Both the position numbers and the translations under genes were made by a program. From Microbacterium sp. LWH13-1.2 (GTDB taxonomy: Bacteria; Actinomycetota; Actinomycetes; Actinomycetales; Microbacteriaceae): DNA of 64,000 nucleotides. The DNA lies in contig NZ_CP151635.1 in assembly GCF_038397735.1 (NCBI RefSeq), positions 124,001-188,000 of the forward strand, written 5' to 3'. Below, piece by piece: positions 7,729 through 17,336 of this stretch. Below the pieces are notes generated by a model. The model had not been told where the DNA came from and made no database searches. It saw nothing but the letters and a program-made list of their open reading frames with translations. The first letter of the stretch is position 1. The number at the start of each line of letters is the position of its first letter.

Positions 7729-9054
7729 ATGGAAGATGTCCCTTACGGACGTATCCTGCGCGAGGGATGGGTCGTCATCGTCGTGCTCGCGGTGCTCGGA
7801 GCCGGCATGGGGTGGCTCGTCACCAAGGCGCTTCCGGAGACCTACGCGGCGACCTCGACGCTGCTGCTGCGCGTCGACTCGACCGAGGCCTCGCTCTTCG
7901 AGCGCAATCAGTTCAGCCTCGCGCGCATCAAGTCGTACCCGCCGCTGGTCGACAGCCCCGAGGTCATCGACGCGGTCCGCGCCGACCTCGACCTCGATGA
8001 AGACGAGTACCCCGACCGCGACATCCGCCGCATGCTGTCCGCCGAGAACACGGCAGACACCGTGCTGCTCATCGTGCGGGCGGATGCGCCGACGGCCCAG
8101 CTCGCCACGGACATCGCGAACTCGGCGGCGACGCACCTCTCGGAACTGATCGGCGAGACCGAGAACGATGAGGACGACGCGCGCTACACGGTGGCGCTCG
8201 ACCAGGTGCTGCCCGCGGTCGCCCCGCTCGCGCCGATCTCGCCCCAGGTGACCGCGATCACCGGCCTCGGTGGCATCGCAGGTCTCGCTCTGGGTGCGAT
8301 CGTCGCGGTGTACCGCACGACGACCAACCGTCGCCTGCGCACCATCTCCGACGTGCGACGGGCCTCCGGACTCCCCGTGATCGGCCAGATCCCGCGGCGC
8401 AGTCGCCTGCACCCCGAGTCGAACACCGGTGCGATCGTGGCATACGAGGAGGCGGCCGGAAACCTCGTGGCGCTCGCCGGCGGCGGAATGCGCACGCACA
8501 TCGTGGTCCCCGCCTCCGACGGCGCGATCGACGACGATGCGATCGCCGGGATGCTCGAGGCCCAGCGACTGATCGGTGCGACGGCCTGCGTCGTCGACAC
8601 CCGAGAGACGCACGTGACCGGGCGCGGCCACACGCTCAACGAGGTGCTCGACGGCGAGCCGATCGCCGACGGCGAGGAAGGGAACGCGATCTTCGTCGCG
8701 GACGATCCCATCGCCCTCGAGACTCTCGTGACCGAGCTCCCCGATGTGATCACGGCGATGCACGAGGACTTCGACGTGGTCGTCGTCATCGTCGAGCCCG
8801 GAGCATCCGCTCTGATCGAGCAGCTCGTGGGGCCGGGCGCCGGCGTCATCATCAACGTCCGGCACAATGCCACGTCCGCGACCGACCTCGTCGCCGTCAC
8901 GACGCGTCTGCGGGTCATGGGCCTGAGGCCGGTCGGCGTCGTGATGCTCCACACCGGGACGAAGTCCCTCGGCTCCATCGCGGAGTCCTGGCGGGTCTCC
9001 GACCGTGACCCCGCGCTCGCGGGCACGGGAGTCTCGCATGTCCGCACCGACTGA
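7729..9054 (+). CDS. Wzz/chain-length determinant-like protein with degenerate kinase-like domain
   Basis: A 441-residue protein with the layout of polysaccharide co-polymerases. There is a short cytoplasmic start, a first membrane helix (~14-33), an extracytoplasmic region with 'ATSTLLLRVD', and a second helix (~185-205). A cytoplasmic domain of about 230 residues follows. That C-terminal part has the arrangement of bacterial tyrosine kinases ('DFDVVVVIVEPG' resembles a Walker B strand). However, I see no P-loop GxxxxGK[ST] and no tyrosine cluster at the tail, so it is probably not an active kinase. Start ATG 7729 follows GAGGGGG. The stop overlaps the next gene by 17 bases, which suggests translational coupling. 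Confidence 0.8.
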   Translation: MEDVPYGRILREGWVVIVVLAVLGAGMGWLVTKALPETYAATSTLLLRVDSTEASLFERNQFSLARIKSYPPLVDSPEVIDAVRADLDLDEDEYPDRDIRRMLSAENTADTVLLIVRADAPTAQLATDIANSAATHLSELIGETENDEDDARYTVALDQVLPAVAPLAPISPQVTAITGLGGIAGLALGAIVAVYRTTTNRRLRTISDVRRASGLPVIGQIPRRSRLHPESNTGAIVAYEEAAGNLVALAGGGMRTHIVVPASDGAIDDDAIAGMLEAQRLIGATACVVDTRETHVTGRGHTLNEVLDGEPIADGEEGNAIFVADDPIALETLVTELPDVITAMHEDFDVVVVIVEPGASALIEQLVGPGAGVIINVRHNATSATDLVAVTTRLRVMGLRPVGVVMLHTGTKSLGSIAESWRVSDRDPALAGTGVSHVRTD

Positions 9055-10315
9055 CCCCGCGCGTCAGCCCCGGCAGCAGTCGGCGCACCACCCCAGCACC
9101 GCCAGGGTGACGGCGGTGGGCGGGCTTTACGTGCTGTTGATCGTGAGCGTGATCCCGTGGCGCAGCGCCACGATCTACAGCGGCGGGGTGGATGCGGTGG
9201 TGATCGCGAAGGCACTGATCGCGGTCATCGCACTCGGTGCGACGCTCGCGCTCGCCGTCAGGACACGCGAGAGGGTCGCGGTCGGGATAGCTCCCGCCGG
9301 GGTCATCGCCGTCGTGCTCCTGGTGAGCGTGCTCGGCTCGGTGCTGGCCGGCAACGACTCCTCGACGATCGTGCTCGTGGGGCGGATGTTCGTCGTGATG
9401 ACGACGATCCTGCTTCTGCTCACGTGCGTTCCCTGGGTGACGAGCATCGCCTGCCTGCTTGCGGCGATGGCGAGCGTCGCCGTGGTCGCAGGGGTCACCG
9501 GCGTGCCGACGCTCGCATCGACAGGGCGCCTCGGCGGGGGCATCCCCGAGATCCATCCGAACGAGCTGGCGGGCCTGGTGGCGGCGCCCATCATCGGCCT
9601 CGTCGTGCTGATGCTGCGCAACGGAGTGCGGGTGTGGCGTCTGACCGCGGCGGTCATCCTGGTCGGCATCGCGGTCGCCAGCGGATCGAGGACAGGGCTG
9701 CTCGCGATCGTGGTGGGGATCGTGGTCGCGGTGCTCGTCAACGGCATCCGGGATCGCAGCGTGCTGTACATGCTCATCGGCGTTCTGCCGCTGGGGTACG
9801 CCATCGCGTCCTTCACTGACGTGTTCAGCAGTCTTGCCACCAGAGCGGGCTCGAACGACACATCGACAGCCCTGGACTCGCGCTTCGACGTCTGGCGCGT
9901 CGTCCTGGGGTGGGACTGGGGCGAGTGGCAGAAGTGGATCGGGATCGGCCTGTCGGCCAAGAAGATCCCCGTCGACATCAAGTGGCGGGACGAGCAGGTG
10001 CTCGACAGCAGCTGGGCATCGCTGCTCGCGCAGACCGGTCTCATCGGCACGGCCTTGATCGCGGCGCTGATCGTGTGGTGCGTGGCGAGCGCTCTCATCT
10101 CGTCGCGGCGGCGCTGGCTCGTCGCCCCGTTGCTGACTCTGGTGATCATCCGCTCGGTGACGGAGAGCGGACTCGTCGACAGCGCCACGGCCTTCATCCT
10201 CTTCTTCACGGTGGCGTCTGTGCTGACCCACAGATCCAGGCATGCGGACGACCCGGTCGGGCCGCAGTACGACTTGGTCGAAGGCCGCCGCTCTCGGCAG
10301 GCGCGTCTGACCTAG
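9038..10315 (+). CDS. O-antigen ligase/polymerase-like membrane protein (Wzy candidate)
   Basis: A 425-residue membrane protein with ten to twelve hydrophobic segments and a conserved extracytoplasmic stretch: 'HPNELAGLVA' near residue 175 and 'SGSRTGLLAIVVG' near 210, both typical of the O-antigen ligase/Wzy superfamily. It probably joins lipid-linked repeat units at the outer face of the membrane. ATG 9038 is preferred over the earlier in-frame GTG at 9005, because a GGGAG-type site lies about eight bases upstream. The gene overlaps the Wzz-like gene by 17 bases. It ends about 58 bases before the next gene. Confidence 0.8.
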   Translation: MSAPTDPARQPRQQSAHHPSTARVTAVGGLYVLLIVSVIPWRSATIYSGGVDAVVIAKALIAVIALGATLALAVRTRERVAVGIAPAGVIAVVLLVSVLGSVLAGNDSSTIVLVGRMFVVMTTILLLLTCVPWVTSIACLLAAMASVAVVAGVTGVPTLASTGRLGGGIPEIHPNELAGLVAAPIIGLVVLMLRNGVRVWRLTAAVILVGIAVASGSRTGLLAIVVGIVVAVLVNGIRDRSVLYMLIGVLPLGYAIASFTDVFSSLATRAGSNDTSTALDSRFDVWRVVLGWDWGEWQKWIGIGLSAKKIPVDIKWRDEQVLDSSWASLLAQTGLIGTALIAALIVWCVASALISSRRRWLVAPLLTLVIIRSVTESGLVDSATAFILFFTVASVLTHRSRHADDPVGPQYDLVEGRRSRQARLT

Positions 10316-10373
10316 AATGGCGGAATATTAGGGTCCTGGATGCAGCGCGCATCGTCGGGCGGAGGAGGCAACC

Positions 10374-11006
10374 ATGACGGACTCTCTCGACGAGCCGCAG
10401 CGGCGGATGGGCTGGCGGGGTTGGACTCTCGTCGGAGTGATCGCCGTGCTCCTCGTCGGCGGAGTCGTCTGGGGTGTGCTGGCGAACAACAGCGCTTCGC
10501 CGGCTGACCCGGGTGCATCGACGAGTCCCGGGCCCACTCCTACTCCGCAGCCGACCGAGTTCGAGACCCCGTCTCCCGGGGCGACGGACGGCGTGGCCAA
10601 GCCGGACAGTGGAGACGAGGTGCCGATCGACGAACCCGCACCCGCTGTCGAGGGCGTGGTCGCCGAAGTCACCGCGATCGAGTCGACCACGGCGGGCAAT
10701 GACATCCCCGGCGAGCCGAGCGGCCCGGCGATCCAGGTGACCGTGCGCCTCACCAACGGATCGGATGAGCCCGTCGACACCGCGGGTGCGAATGTCACCA
10801 TGACCTACGGCGGCGACGATCGGCTCCCCGCTTCGGGGGTGACGGGCGAAGGCACCACGCTGTGGCCGGCATCGATCCCGGCGGGCGGCAGTGCAGACGC
10901 AGTATTCCAGTTTGCAGTTCCCTCTTCTCCTGACGGGGACGTGCGTGTTATCGTCGATATATTGGCCGCTGCGCCAAACGTCGTGTTCGTCGGACCCCGA
11001 CCTTAG
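10374..11006 (+). CDS. Membrane-anchored DUF4352-like protein
   Basis: A 210-residue protein with one N-terminal membrane helix (residues ~17-37) and a Pro/Ser/Thr-rich linker (~40-85). It ends in a beta-rich domain of ~120 residues with the form of DUF4352 / telokin-like immunoglobulin folds ('IQVTVRLTNGSDEPVDTAG', then a 'tyGG..lpas' loop). It would sit on the outside of the membrane. A GGAGGAGG ribosome-binding site precedes ATG 10374. Its partner downstream is a giant secreted protein. The same pairing recurs in mirror image at 24999-25637 and 20224-24936, where the small protein is a lipoprotein of the same overall plan. Its function is unknown. Confidence 0.7.
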   Translation: MTDSLDEPQRRMGWRGWTLVGVIAVLLVGGVVWGVLANNSASPADPGASTSPGPTPTPQPTEFETPSPGATDGVAKPDSGDEVPIDEPAPAVEGVVAEVTAIESTTAGNDIPGEPSGPAIQVTVRLTNGSDEPVDTAGANVTMTYGGDDRLPASGVTGEGTTLWPASIPAGGSADAVFQFAVPSSPDGDVRVIVDILAAAPNVVFVGPRP

Positions 11007-11030
11007 GTCGAGTGCGCCGGACGACGGATT

Positions 11031-11096
11031 ACTGGGGAATCATCGTTCGGTGCCAATGTAGGGGTTGAGCGCGAACGGTCCATCATCTGGGGAGAT
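11031..11096 (+). promoter_or_regulatory. TGGGGA box cluster B (2 copies)
   Basis: ACTGGGGAAT lies at 11031-11040 and ATCTGGGGAGAT at 11085-11096, just before ATG 11102. The second copy doubles as the ribosome-binding site. A weaker AGGGG copy lies near 11060. These match the boxes before the genes starting at 5046, 25637 and 31724, in the same orientation relative to the gene. Confidence 0.5.
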
Positions 11097-11101
11097 GAAC
11101 G

Positions 11102-14100
11102 ATGGGCACTACAGCTCTGTCTTGGGGACGCCGCGTACGCGGAGCATCGATCGCGATCGTGATGACGATCGCCGTGGCATTCGGGTCACTGGTGGCGATC
11201 TCGCCGGCACAGGCGGACGTGAGTCCGCCCGCGGGTGAAGCGACGACGGTCACCGCCGACTCGCTTCCGACGGTCCAGATCAACGGCATCGTCTGGGATC
11301 AGGCCGTCGTGGGCAACGTCGTGTATGCCGCGGGCAAGTTCACCAGCGCGCGCCCCGCAGGGGCTGCTGCCGGAGTGAACGAGACCCCGCGATCGAACCT
11401 CCTGGCCTACGACATCCGCACCGGTGTGCTGATCGCCTCGTTCGCGCCCTCGATCAACGGTCAGGTGCGTCAGGTCGAGGCCTCGCCCGACGGCACACGC
11501 CTCTACATCGTCGGCGACTTCACGACGGTGAACACCCAGACCCGTAACCGCGTCGCCGCGTTCGATCTGCCCGGCGGAACGCTCTCGGCGTTCAACCCGA
11601 ACTCCAACGGCATCACGTCGGGCGTCGCCGCGACGAACGACACCGTGTACATCACCGGCACCTTCGGCCGAGTCTCCGGCAGCGACCGCTCCGGCGCTGC
11701 GGCGTTCACCCGTGCGGGCGCCCTGCTTCCCTGGGCCCCTGTGCTCGAGCAGCGCCAGGGCCGTGTCGTCACCGTCTCTCCCGCGGGTGACAAGGTCGTC
11801 CTCGGCGGAAACTTCCAGACGCTCAACGGCAGCTCGAACCCCGGTTACGGCCTCGCCATGGTCTCCGCATCCGACGCGTCTCTGCTGCCGTTCTCGGCGA
11901 ACAACGTCATCCGCAACGCAGGTCTCGACGCCGCGATCCTGTCGCTCAAGTCCGACGGCGACGACATCTACGGCACCGGCTACGTTTTCGGTGCAGGCGG
12001 CAACCTCGAAGGCTCGTTCCGAGCCTCGTGGTCGAGCGGAAACCTCGTCTGGGTCAACGACTGCCACGGCGACCAGTACGACGTGGAGCCCATGGGTGAC
12101 ACGGTGTATGCGGCCGGTCACTCGCACTACTGCGGCAGCCTCGAAGGCGGTTTCCCGCAGAGCGACCCGTGGACGTTCTACCGCGGTCTGGCCGTATCGA
12201 AGGACGCCGGACGGATCATGCCCTACGGGCTGAACCTGGGCTACCACGACTTCGGCGGCAACCCCTCGCCCAAGCTGCTGCACTGGTTCCCGGCCTTCAA
12301 CGCCGGCAACGTCAGCGGCGCATCGCAGGGTCCATGGTCGGTCTCGTCCAACAGCGAGTACCTCGTCTACGGCGGCGAGTTCACGCGCGTGAACAACACA
12401 GGGCAACAGGGACTCGCGCGCTTCGCGGTGACGTCTAAGGCGCCGAACGCCCAGGGACCGATCCTCTGGAACACGGCCTGGCCCGCCTCCTCGATCGCCC
12501 TCACCGGTGGATCGATCCGCGTCAGCTGGCCTCTCAACTACGACCGCGACAGCGAGTTCCTGAAGTACGAGGTGCTCCGCGACAACGTGGTCGTCAAGAC
12601 CTACGAGAACGTCCGGTCGAAGTCCGCCGACTGGGGCCTGCCCCCGATGGCCTTCGTCGACACCACCGTCACGAACGGCACGAGCTACACCTATCGGGTG
12701 CGCGCCACCGACAACGAGGGCCACACGATCCTCGGCGGCACGACGACGGTGACGGCATCCGGTTCCGCAGCGCCGAGCGCGTACCGCACCGCGGTGCTCG
12801 GCGACGCGCCCCTGAGCTACTGGCCGCTCGACGACTCGTCGGCCACGCTCTCGTACGACTGGGCCGGAGCATCCGACCTCGCCGTCCGCAGCGGCGTGAC
12901 GCGCGGAACCTCGGGGGCCATGCTGTCCGACTCGCGCAGCGCGTCGAGCTTCGACGGCTCCGGTGACGGCTTCGCCTCGACGACGTCGGCGATCAACGGA
13001 CCGAACACCTTCGGAATCGAAGCCTGGTTCAAGACCACGACGACGAACGGCGGCAAGATCGTCGGCTTCGGAAACAGCTCCACCGGAACCTCGGGCAGCT
13101 ACGACCGTCACGTCTACATGGAGCCGAGCGGACAGATCACCTTCGGTGTCTACCCCGGTTCGTCGCAGACGATCAGTTCGGCAAGCGCGTTCAACGACGG
13201 GCAGTGGCACTACGTGTCCGCAGGTCTCAGCGACGGCGGCATGGTGCTCTACATCGACGGCGTGCGCGTCGCTCAGCGCACCGACGTCACGTCGGCGCAG
13301 GCCTACACCGGATACTGGCGTGTCGGCGGCGACAGCCCGTGGTCAGGAGCAGCGTTCTTCCCGGGTCAGATCGACGACGTCGCGATCTACGGCGCCCCGC
13401 TGACCCGTGAGCAGGTCGCTTCGCACTACACGGCATCCGGTCGTGAGCTCGAGGGATCGACCGCTCCGGCTGACGCGTACGGCGCGGCCGTGTACGCCGC
13501 AGACCCCGCGCTGTACTGGCGACTCGGCGAGTCGACGGGCAACACCGCAGCGGATGCCTCGGGCTACAACCAGAAGGGCACCTACTTCGGCAGCGTCAGC
13601 AAGGGCGCCGACGGAGCCCTCGCGGGCGTGACCAACAAGGCGGCCTCGTTCGAGGGTGGCCAGGTCATCAGCCAGAACTCCTACACGAACCCCCGCTCGT
13701 ACTCGCTCGAGGCCTGGTTCAAGACGAGCACGACGACCGGTGGCAAGATCATCGGCTTCGGCAACAGCTCGAACGGCAACTCCTCGGGCTACGACCGTCA
13801 CGTCTACATGACACCGGACGGCAAGCTCATCTACGGCGTCTGGGTCGGCTTCGCCGACACGCTGCAGACGTCCGCGTCCTACAACGACGGGCAGTGGCAC
13901 CAGGTCGTCGCGACGCAGGGCTCGACGGGAATGCGCCTGTACGTCGACGGCGTGCTGCAGGGATCGAACGGCCAGACCAACGCCCAGGACTACACCGGGT
14001 ACTGGCACGTCGGCGGCGACGTCACGTGGGGTCCGGGGGACTGGGAGTTCGACGGATCGATCGACGAGGTCGCGGTCTATCTCTCGCCGCTCACCGGAAC

Positions 14101-16453
14101 CGCCGTCTCGCAGCACTACGCGCTGGGAACCACGGGAGCACCCGCGAACGTCGCACCGACGGCGAGCTTCACCAACGCGGTGACCAAGCTCGGCCTCGCG
14201 GTCGACGCGAGCGCCTCCACGGATGCCGACGGCACGATCGCCAGCTACAGCTGGAACTGGGGCGACGGAACGCCTGCGGGCTCCGGTGCCACGGCGACGC
14301 ACACCTATGCGGTGGCGGGCTCGTACACGGTGACGCTCACGGTGACGGATGACAAGGGTGCGACAGGCACCACGACAGCTGTCGTCGAAGCAGTGGCCAA
14401 CCAGGCTCCCGTGTCGTCGTTCACCTCGGCCGCGGCAGACCTCAAGGTCGACGTGGACGCGAGCGCATCGCAGGACACCGACGGCACGATCGCGAGCTAC
14501 GCCTGGAACTGGGGCGACGCGACCGCGGCAGGATCGGGCAAGACAGCGACGCACACGTACGCCGCTGCAGGCACCTACACGATCACCCTCACGGTGACCG
14601 ACAACGAGGGAGCGACCTCGCAGACCACGGCATCGATCACGGTGACCGCACCTGTGGGTGCGGTGACCTACGCGTCGGACTCGTTCAACCGCACGGTGGC
14701 CAGCGGCCTCGGCACGGCGAACACCGGGGGAGCGTGGACGCTGTCGAACACGGCATCCAACTACCTGGTCAGCGGTGCATACGCTGCGTTCCAGCAGCCC
14801 GCCGGAGGATCGCAGCGGTACGCGTACCTCACCGGAGTCTCGGCGACGGACACCGCGGTCGACGTCGATGTGGCGCTGCCGCAGCGCCCTGTCGGCGGCA
14901 GCGCGTACTACACCGTCTCCGTTCGTCGGGTCGGCACGGACGACTACAAGTCGCGGATCATCGTCTCGCCGACGGGTGGGGTGCAGCTCCAGCTGCAGCA
15001 GACCGGTACGGTGCTGACGACCGCGTCGACCGGACTCACCGTCAATGCCGGGGATGCACTCCACGTGCGCACCGAGGCGACCGGAACCTCGCCGACGACC
15101 ATCAGGGCCAAGGTGTGGAAGGTCGGTACGGCAGAGCCCACGACGTGGACCTCGACCACGACCGACTCCACGGCTTCTCTGCAGTCCGCGGGTCACGTCG
15201 GACTCGGCGTCTATCTCGGCGGCTCGGTCACCAACGTGCCGTTCCAGACTAGGTTCGACAACTTCTGGGCAGGATCCACGACGGGCGGCCCGACGCCTCC
15301 CGCCAACCAGGCGCCGGTCGCCGCATTCACCAGTTCGGTGAGCGGGCTCTCTGCCACGGTGAACGGATCGACGTCGACGGATGCCGACGGCACCATCGCC
15401 TCGTACGCCTGGGACTTCGGAGACGGAGCGACGGGCACGGGAGCCACGCCCGCCGCGCACGCATATGCCGCTGCCGGCACGTACCAGGTGAAGCTGACGG
15501 TCACGGATGACAAGGGCGCGACCGGAACGGTCACCAACGCGGTCACGGTGACGGCTCCGGCCCCGGGCAACCAGAACCCCGTCGCATCGTTCACGGCCAC
15601 CCCGACCGACCTCACCGCGGCGGTCGACGCCTCGGCATCGTCGGATCCGGATGGCTCGATCGCCTCGTATTCGTGGAACTTCGGTGACGGCGCGACCGCC
15701 ACCGGGGCCACGGCCTCGCACCCGTATGCCGCCGCGGGCACCTACACGGTGACCCTGACGGTGACGGACAACCTCGGAGCGGTGAACACCGTGACGAAGC
15801 CGGTCACGGTCGTCGCCCCGGCGGGCGCTGCCTTCGCCGCCGACGACTTCGGTCGGGCCAACGGCGCGCTGGGAACGGCCCAGACCGGTGGCGCGTGGAC
15901 GCAGACCAGCGGTGCAGGAGTCGTGGCGATCGACAACGGGGCCGCGAAGTTCACGACATCGGCGGCGGGCCAGACCCGCACCGCGTCACTGAACGCCGCG
16001 ACCTCGACGAGCACCGACCTCACGTTCACGGTCACGGCGCCGGCGATGCCGGCAGGTGCGCGTGTGTACGTCGCAGCCCTCGCTCGCGTCGTCGGCTCGG
16101 ACGACTACCGTGCGCGGTGGCTGATCGGAGCCGACGGAACCGTGACCGCGCAGCTTGCTCGTGGAGGCACGGCACTGGTGTCGCAGAACATGACGGGCTT
16201 CACCTTCGCCGCCGGAACGATATATAACGTGCGGGTGCAGGCATTCGGGGCCGGAACGACCACGCTCCGCAGTAAGCTCTGGGCGGCGGGGTCGCCAGAG
16301 CCTGCTGACTGGCAGCTGACGACGACCGATTCGACCGCCGCACTGCAGAGTCCTGGGTACGTCGGCATCTCGACGTACGCCGGATCTGGATTCAGCAGTG
16401 TGCCGTACACCCTGACATTCGATGACTTCCGCGCACGAGGAGTGACGCCCTGA
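11102..16453 (+). CDS. Giant secreted propeller/FN3/LamG/PKD surface protein (1)
   Basis: A 1783-residue exported protein. The domains read in order are: a Sec signal peptide (1-38, ending 'SPAQA'); a beta-propeller-like region with repeated 'vyvgGdFt' turns (~40-450); a fibronectin III-like domain (~453-557); two LamG/concanavalin-like domains (~560-783 and ~790-1008); two PKD domains (~1015-1185, 'tyAvaGsYtvtLtVtD' pattern); a ~200-residue module (~1190-1390); two more PKD domains (~1400-1575); and a second copy of the module (~1578-1783). No sortase signal or C-terminal helix is visible, so attachment would be non-covalent. The position after a small anchored protein and inside a polysaccharide locus suggests a matrix or polymer-binding role. 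Its last bases overlap the next gene (TGA within CTGA). Confidence 0.85.
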   Translation: MGTTALSWGRRVRGASIAIVMTIAVAFGSLVAISPAQADVSPPAGEATTVTADSLPTVQINGIVWDQAVVGNVVYAAGKFTSARPAGAAAGVNETPRSNLLAYDIRTGVLIASFAPSINGQVRQVEASPDGTRLYIVGDFTTVNTQTRNRVAAFDLPGGTLSAFNPNSNGITSGVAATNDTVYITGTFGRVSGSDRSGAAAFTRAGALLPWAPVLEQRQGRVVTVSPAGDKVVLGGNFQTLNGSSNPGYGLAMVSASDASLLPFSANNVIRNAGLDAAILSLKSDGDDIYGTGYVFGAGGNLEGSFRASWSSGNLVWVNDCHGDQYDVEPMGDTVYAAGHSHYCGSLEGGFPQSDPWTFYRGLAVSKDAGRIMPYGLNLGYHDFGGNPSPKLLHWFPAFNAGNVSGASQGPWSVSSNSEYLVYGGEFTRVNNTGQQGLARFAVTSKAPNAQGPILWNTAWPASSIALTGGSIRVSWPLNYDRDSEFLKYEVLRDNVVVKTYENVRSKSADWGLPPMAFVDTTVTNGTSYTYRVRATDNEGHTILGGTTTVTASGSAAPSAYRTAVLGDAPLSYWPLDDSSATLSYDWAGASDLAVRSGVTRGTSGAMLSDSRSASSFDGSGDGFASTTSAINGPNTFGIEAWFKTTTTNGGKIVGFGNSSTGTSGSYDRHVYMEPSGQITFGVYPGSSQTISSASAFNDGQWHYVSAGLSDGGMVLYIDGVRVAQRTDVTSAQAYTGYWRVGGDSPWSGAAFFPGQIDDVAIYGAPLTREQVASHYTASGRELEGSTAPADAYGAAVYAADPALYWRLGESTGNTAADASGYNQKGTYFGSVSKGADGALAGVTNKAASFEGGQVISQNSYTNPRSYSLEAWFKTSTTTGGKIIGFGNSSNGNSSGYDRHVYMTPDGKLIYGVWVGFADTLQTSASYNDGQWHQVVATQGSTGMRLYVDGVLQGSNGQTNAQDYTGYWHVGGDVTWGPGDWEFDGSIDEVAVYLSPLTGTAVSQHYALGTTGAPANVAPTASFTNAVTKLGLAVDASASTDADGTIASYSWNWGDGTPAGSGATATHTYAVAGSYTVTLTVTDDKGATGTTTAVVEAVANQAPVSSFTSAAADLKVDVDASASQDTDGTIASYAWNWGDATAAGSGKTATHTYAAAGTYTITLTVTDNEGATSQTTASITVTAPVGAVTYASDSFNRTVASGLGTANTGGAWTLSNTASNYLVSGAYAAFQQPAGGSQRYAYLTGVSATDTAVDVDVALPQRPVGGSAYYTVSVRRVGTDDYKSRIIVSPTGGVQLQLQQTGTVLTTASTGLTVNAGDALHVRTEATGTSPTTIRAKVWKVGTAEPTTWTSTTTDSTASLQSAGHVGLGVYLGGSVTNVPFQTRFDNFWAGSTTGGPTPPANQAPVAAFTSSVSGLSATVNGSTSTDADGTIASYAWDFGDGATGTGATPAAHAYAAAGTYQVKLTVTDDKGATGTVTNAVTVTAPAPGNQNPVASFTATPTDLTAAVDASASSDPDGSIASYSWNFGDGATATGATASHPYAAAGTYTVTLTVTDNLGAVNTVTKPVTVVAPAGAAFAADDFGRANGALGTAQTGGAWTQTSGAGVVAIDNGAAKFTTSAAGQTRTASLNAATSTSTDLTFTVTAPAMPAGARVYVAALARVVGSDDYRARWLIGADGTVTAQLARGGTALVSQNMTGFTFAAGTIYNVRVQAFGAGTTTLRSKLWAAGSPEPADWQLTTTDSTAALQSPGYVGISTYAGSGFSSVPYTLTFDDFRARGVTP

Positions 16454-17166
16454 CTTTCACAGATTCGTACCGGAGTCTCTCTGCTGCGCAGAAGGGACGG
16501 GCCCGTGGGGCCCCCGCCTACTCGGTCTTCATCAATCGCCCGGTGGGGCGTGTGATCGCGGCGGGGGCGTACACGGTCGGCCTCGTGCCGAACCAGGTCT
16601 CCCTGATCAGTGCGGCGTTCACCTTCACGGGCATCGTCCTGCTGGCGACGGTGCCTCCGTCGATCGTCCTCGGCATCGTCGTCTGGCTGCTGCTCGCGAT
16701 CGGCTATGCCTGGGACAGCGCAGACGGTCAGGTCGCTCGTCTGCGCGGCGGCGGATCGCTCGCGGGCGAATGGCTCGACCACGTGCTCGATTCGACGAAG
16801 CTGGTCGCGCTCCCGCTCGCGGTGACGATCGGCTGGTACCGGTTCTTCCCTCTGCCATCGGACCTCTGGCTCCTGGTGCCGCTCGGGTTCGCGGTCATCT
16901 CGACGGTCACGTTCTTCGGGATGATCCTCAACGATCTCCTCAAGGGCAAACGCGGAGTGCCGCAGGCGGCGGAGTCCGGCGGGTTCTCGCTCGTCCGTTC
17001 TCTCCTCGGACTTCCGACCGACTACGGAGTCCTGTGCTTCGCGTTCGTGCTGTGGGGCTGGCCGCCCGCATTCATGCTGGTATATAGCCTTCTCGCACTC
17101 GCCGCGGCGCTGTACTTGGGCGCCGCACTCGCCATATGGTTCCGAAAGATGTCTGCGCTCGGCTGA
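16450..17166 (+). CDS. CDP-alcohol phosphatidyltransferase-like protein, probable CTG start
   Basis: A membrane enzyme with the complete CDP-alcohol phosphotransferase motif D-x2-D-G-x2-A-R-x8-G-x3-D-x3-D. From the CTG start the residues are D89, D92, G93, A96, R97, G106, D110 and D114. It transfers a phospho-alcohol from CDP onto an acceptor. The first conventional start is GTG 16543, but the same frame continues upstream with well-formed sequence ('YRSLSAAQKGRARGAPAYS') that looks like the family N terminus. The only suitable codon there is CTG 16450. It is preceded by GAGGAG at 16437-16442 with seven bases of spacing, and it overlaps the stop of the giant protein (CTGA). That gives 238 residues rather than 207. 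The nucleotidyltransferase at 4585-5046 may supply its substrate. Confidence 0.8.
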   Translation: MTFTDSYRSLSAAQKGRARGAPAYSVFINRPVGRVIAAGAYTVGLVPNQVSLISAAFTFTGIVLLATVPPSIVLGIVVWLLLAIGYAWDSADGQVARLRGGGSLAGEWLDHVLDSTKLVALPLAVTIGWYRFFPLPSDLWLLVPLGFAVISTVTFFGMILNDLLKGKRGVPQAAESGGFSLVRSLLGLPTDYGVLCFAFVLWGWPPAFMLVYSLLALAAALYLGAALAIWFRKMSALG

Positions 17167-17336
17167 CCGGAAGGCCGACCGATCGCTGACAGTTATCCAA
17201 TCGATATCAGCTAATCCTCAGGAACTGTCCAGGAGATTCAGGATATGGTCTATGATCGTCCGCCACCGAAGTCGGATGTCGACGCTGCCTACCCGACCCT
17301 GCAGTGACGAGAAGCACATCGGAGAGCCTCCCCCTC

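Noticed and set aside
13343..15721. 792-codon minus-strand frame opposite the PKD region
   Set aside because: It is an antisense reflection of repeated PKD domains; the repeated words come from the plus-strand gene.
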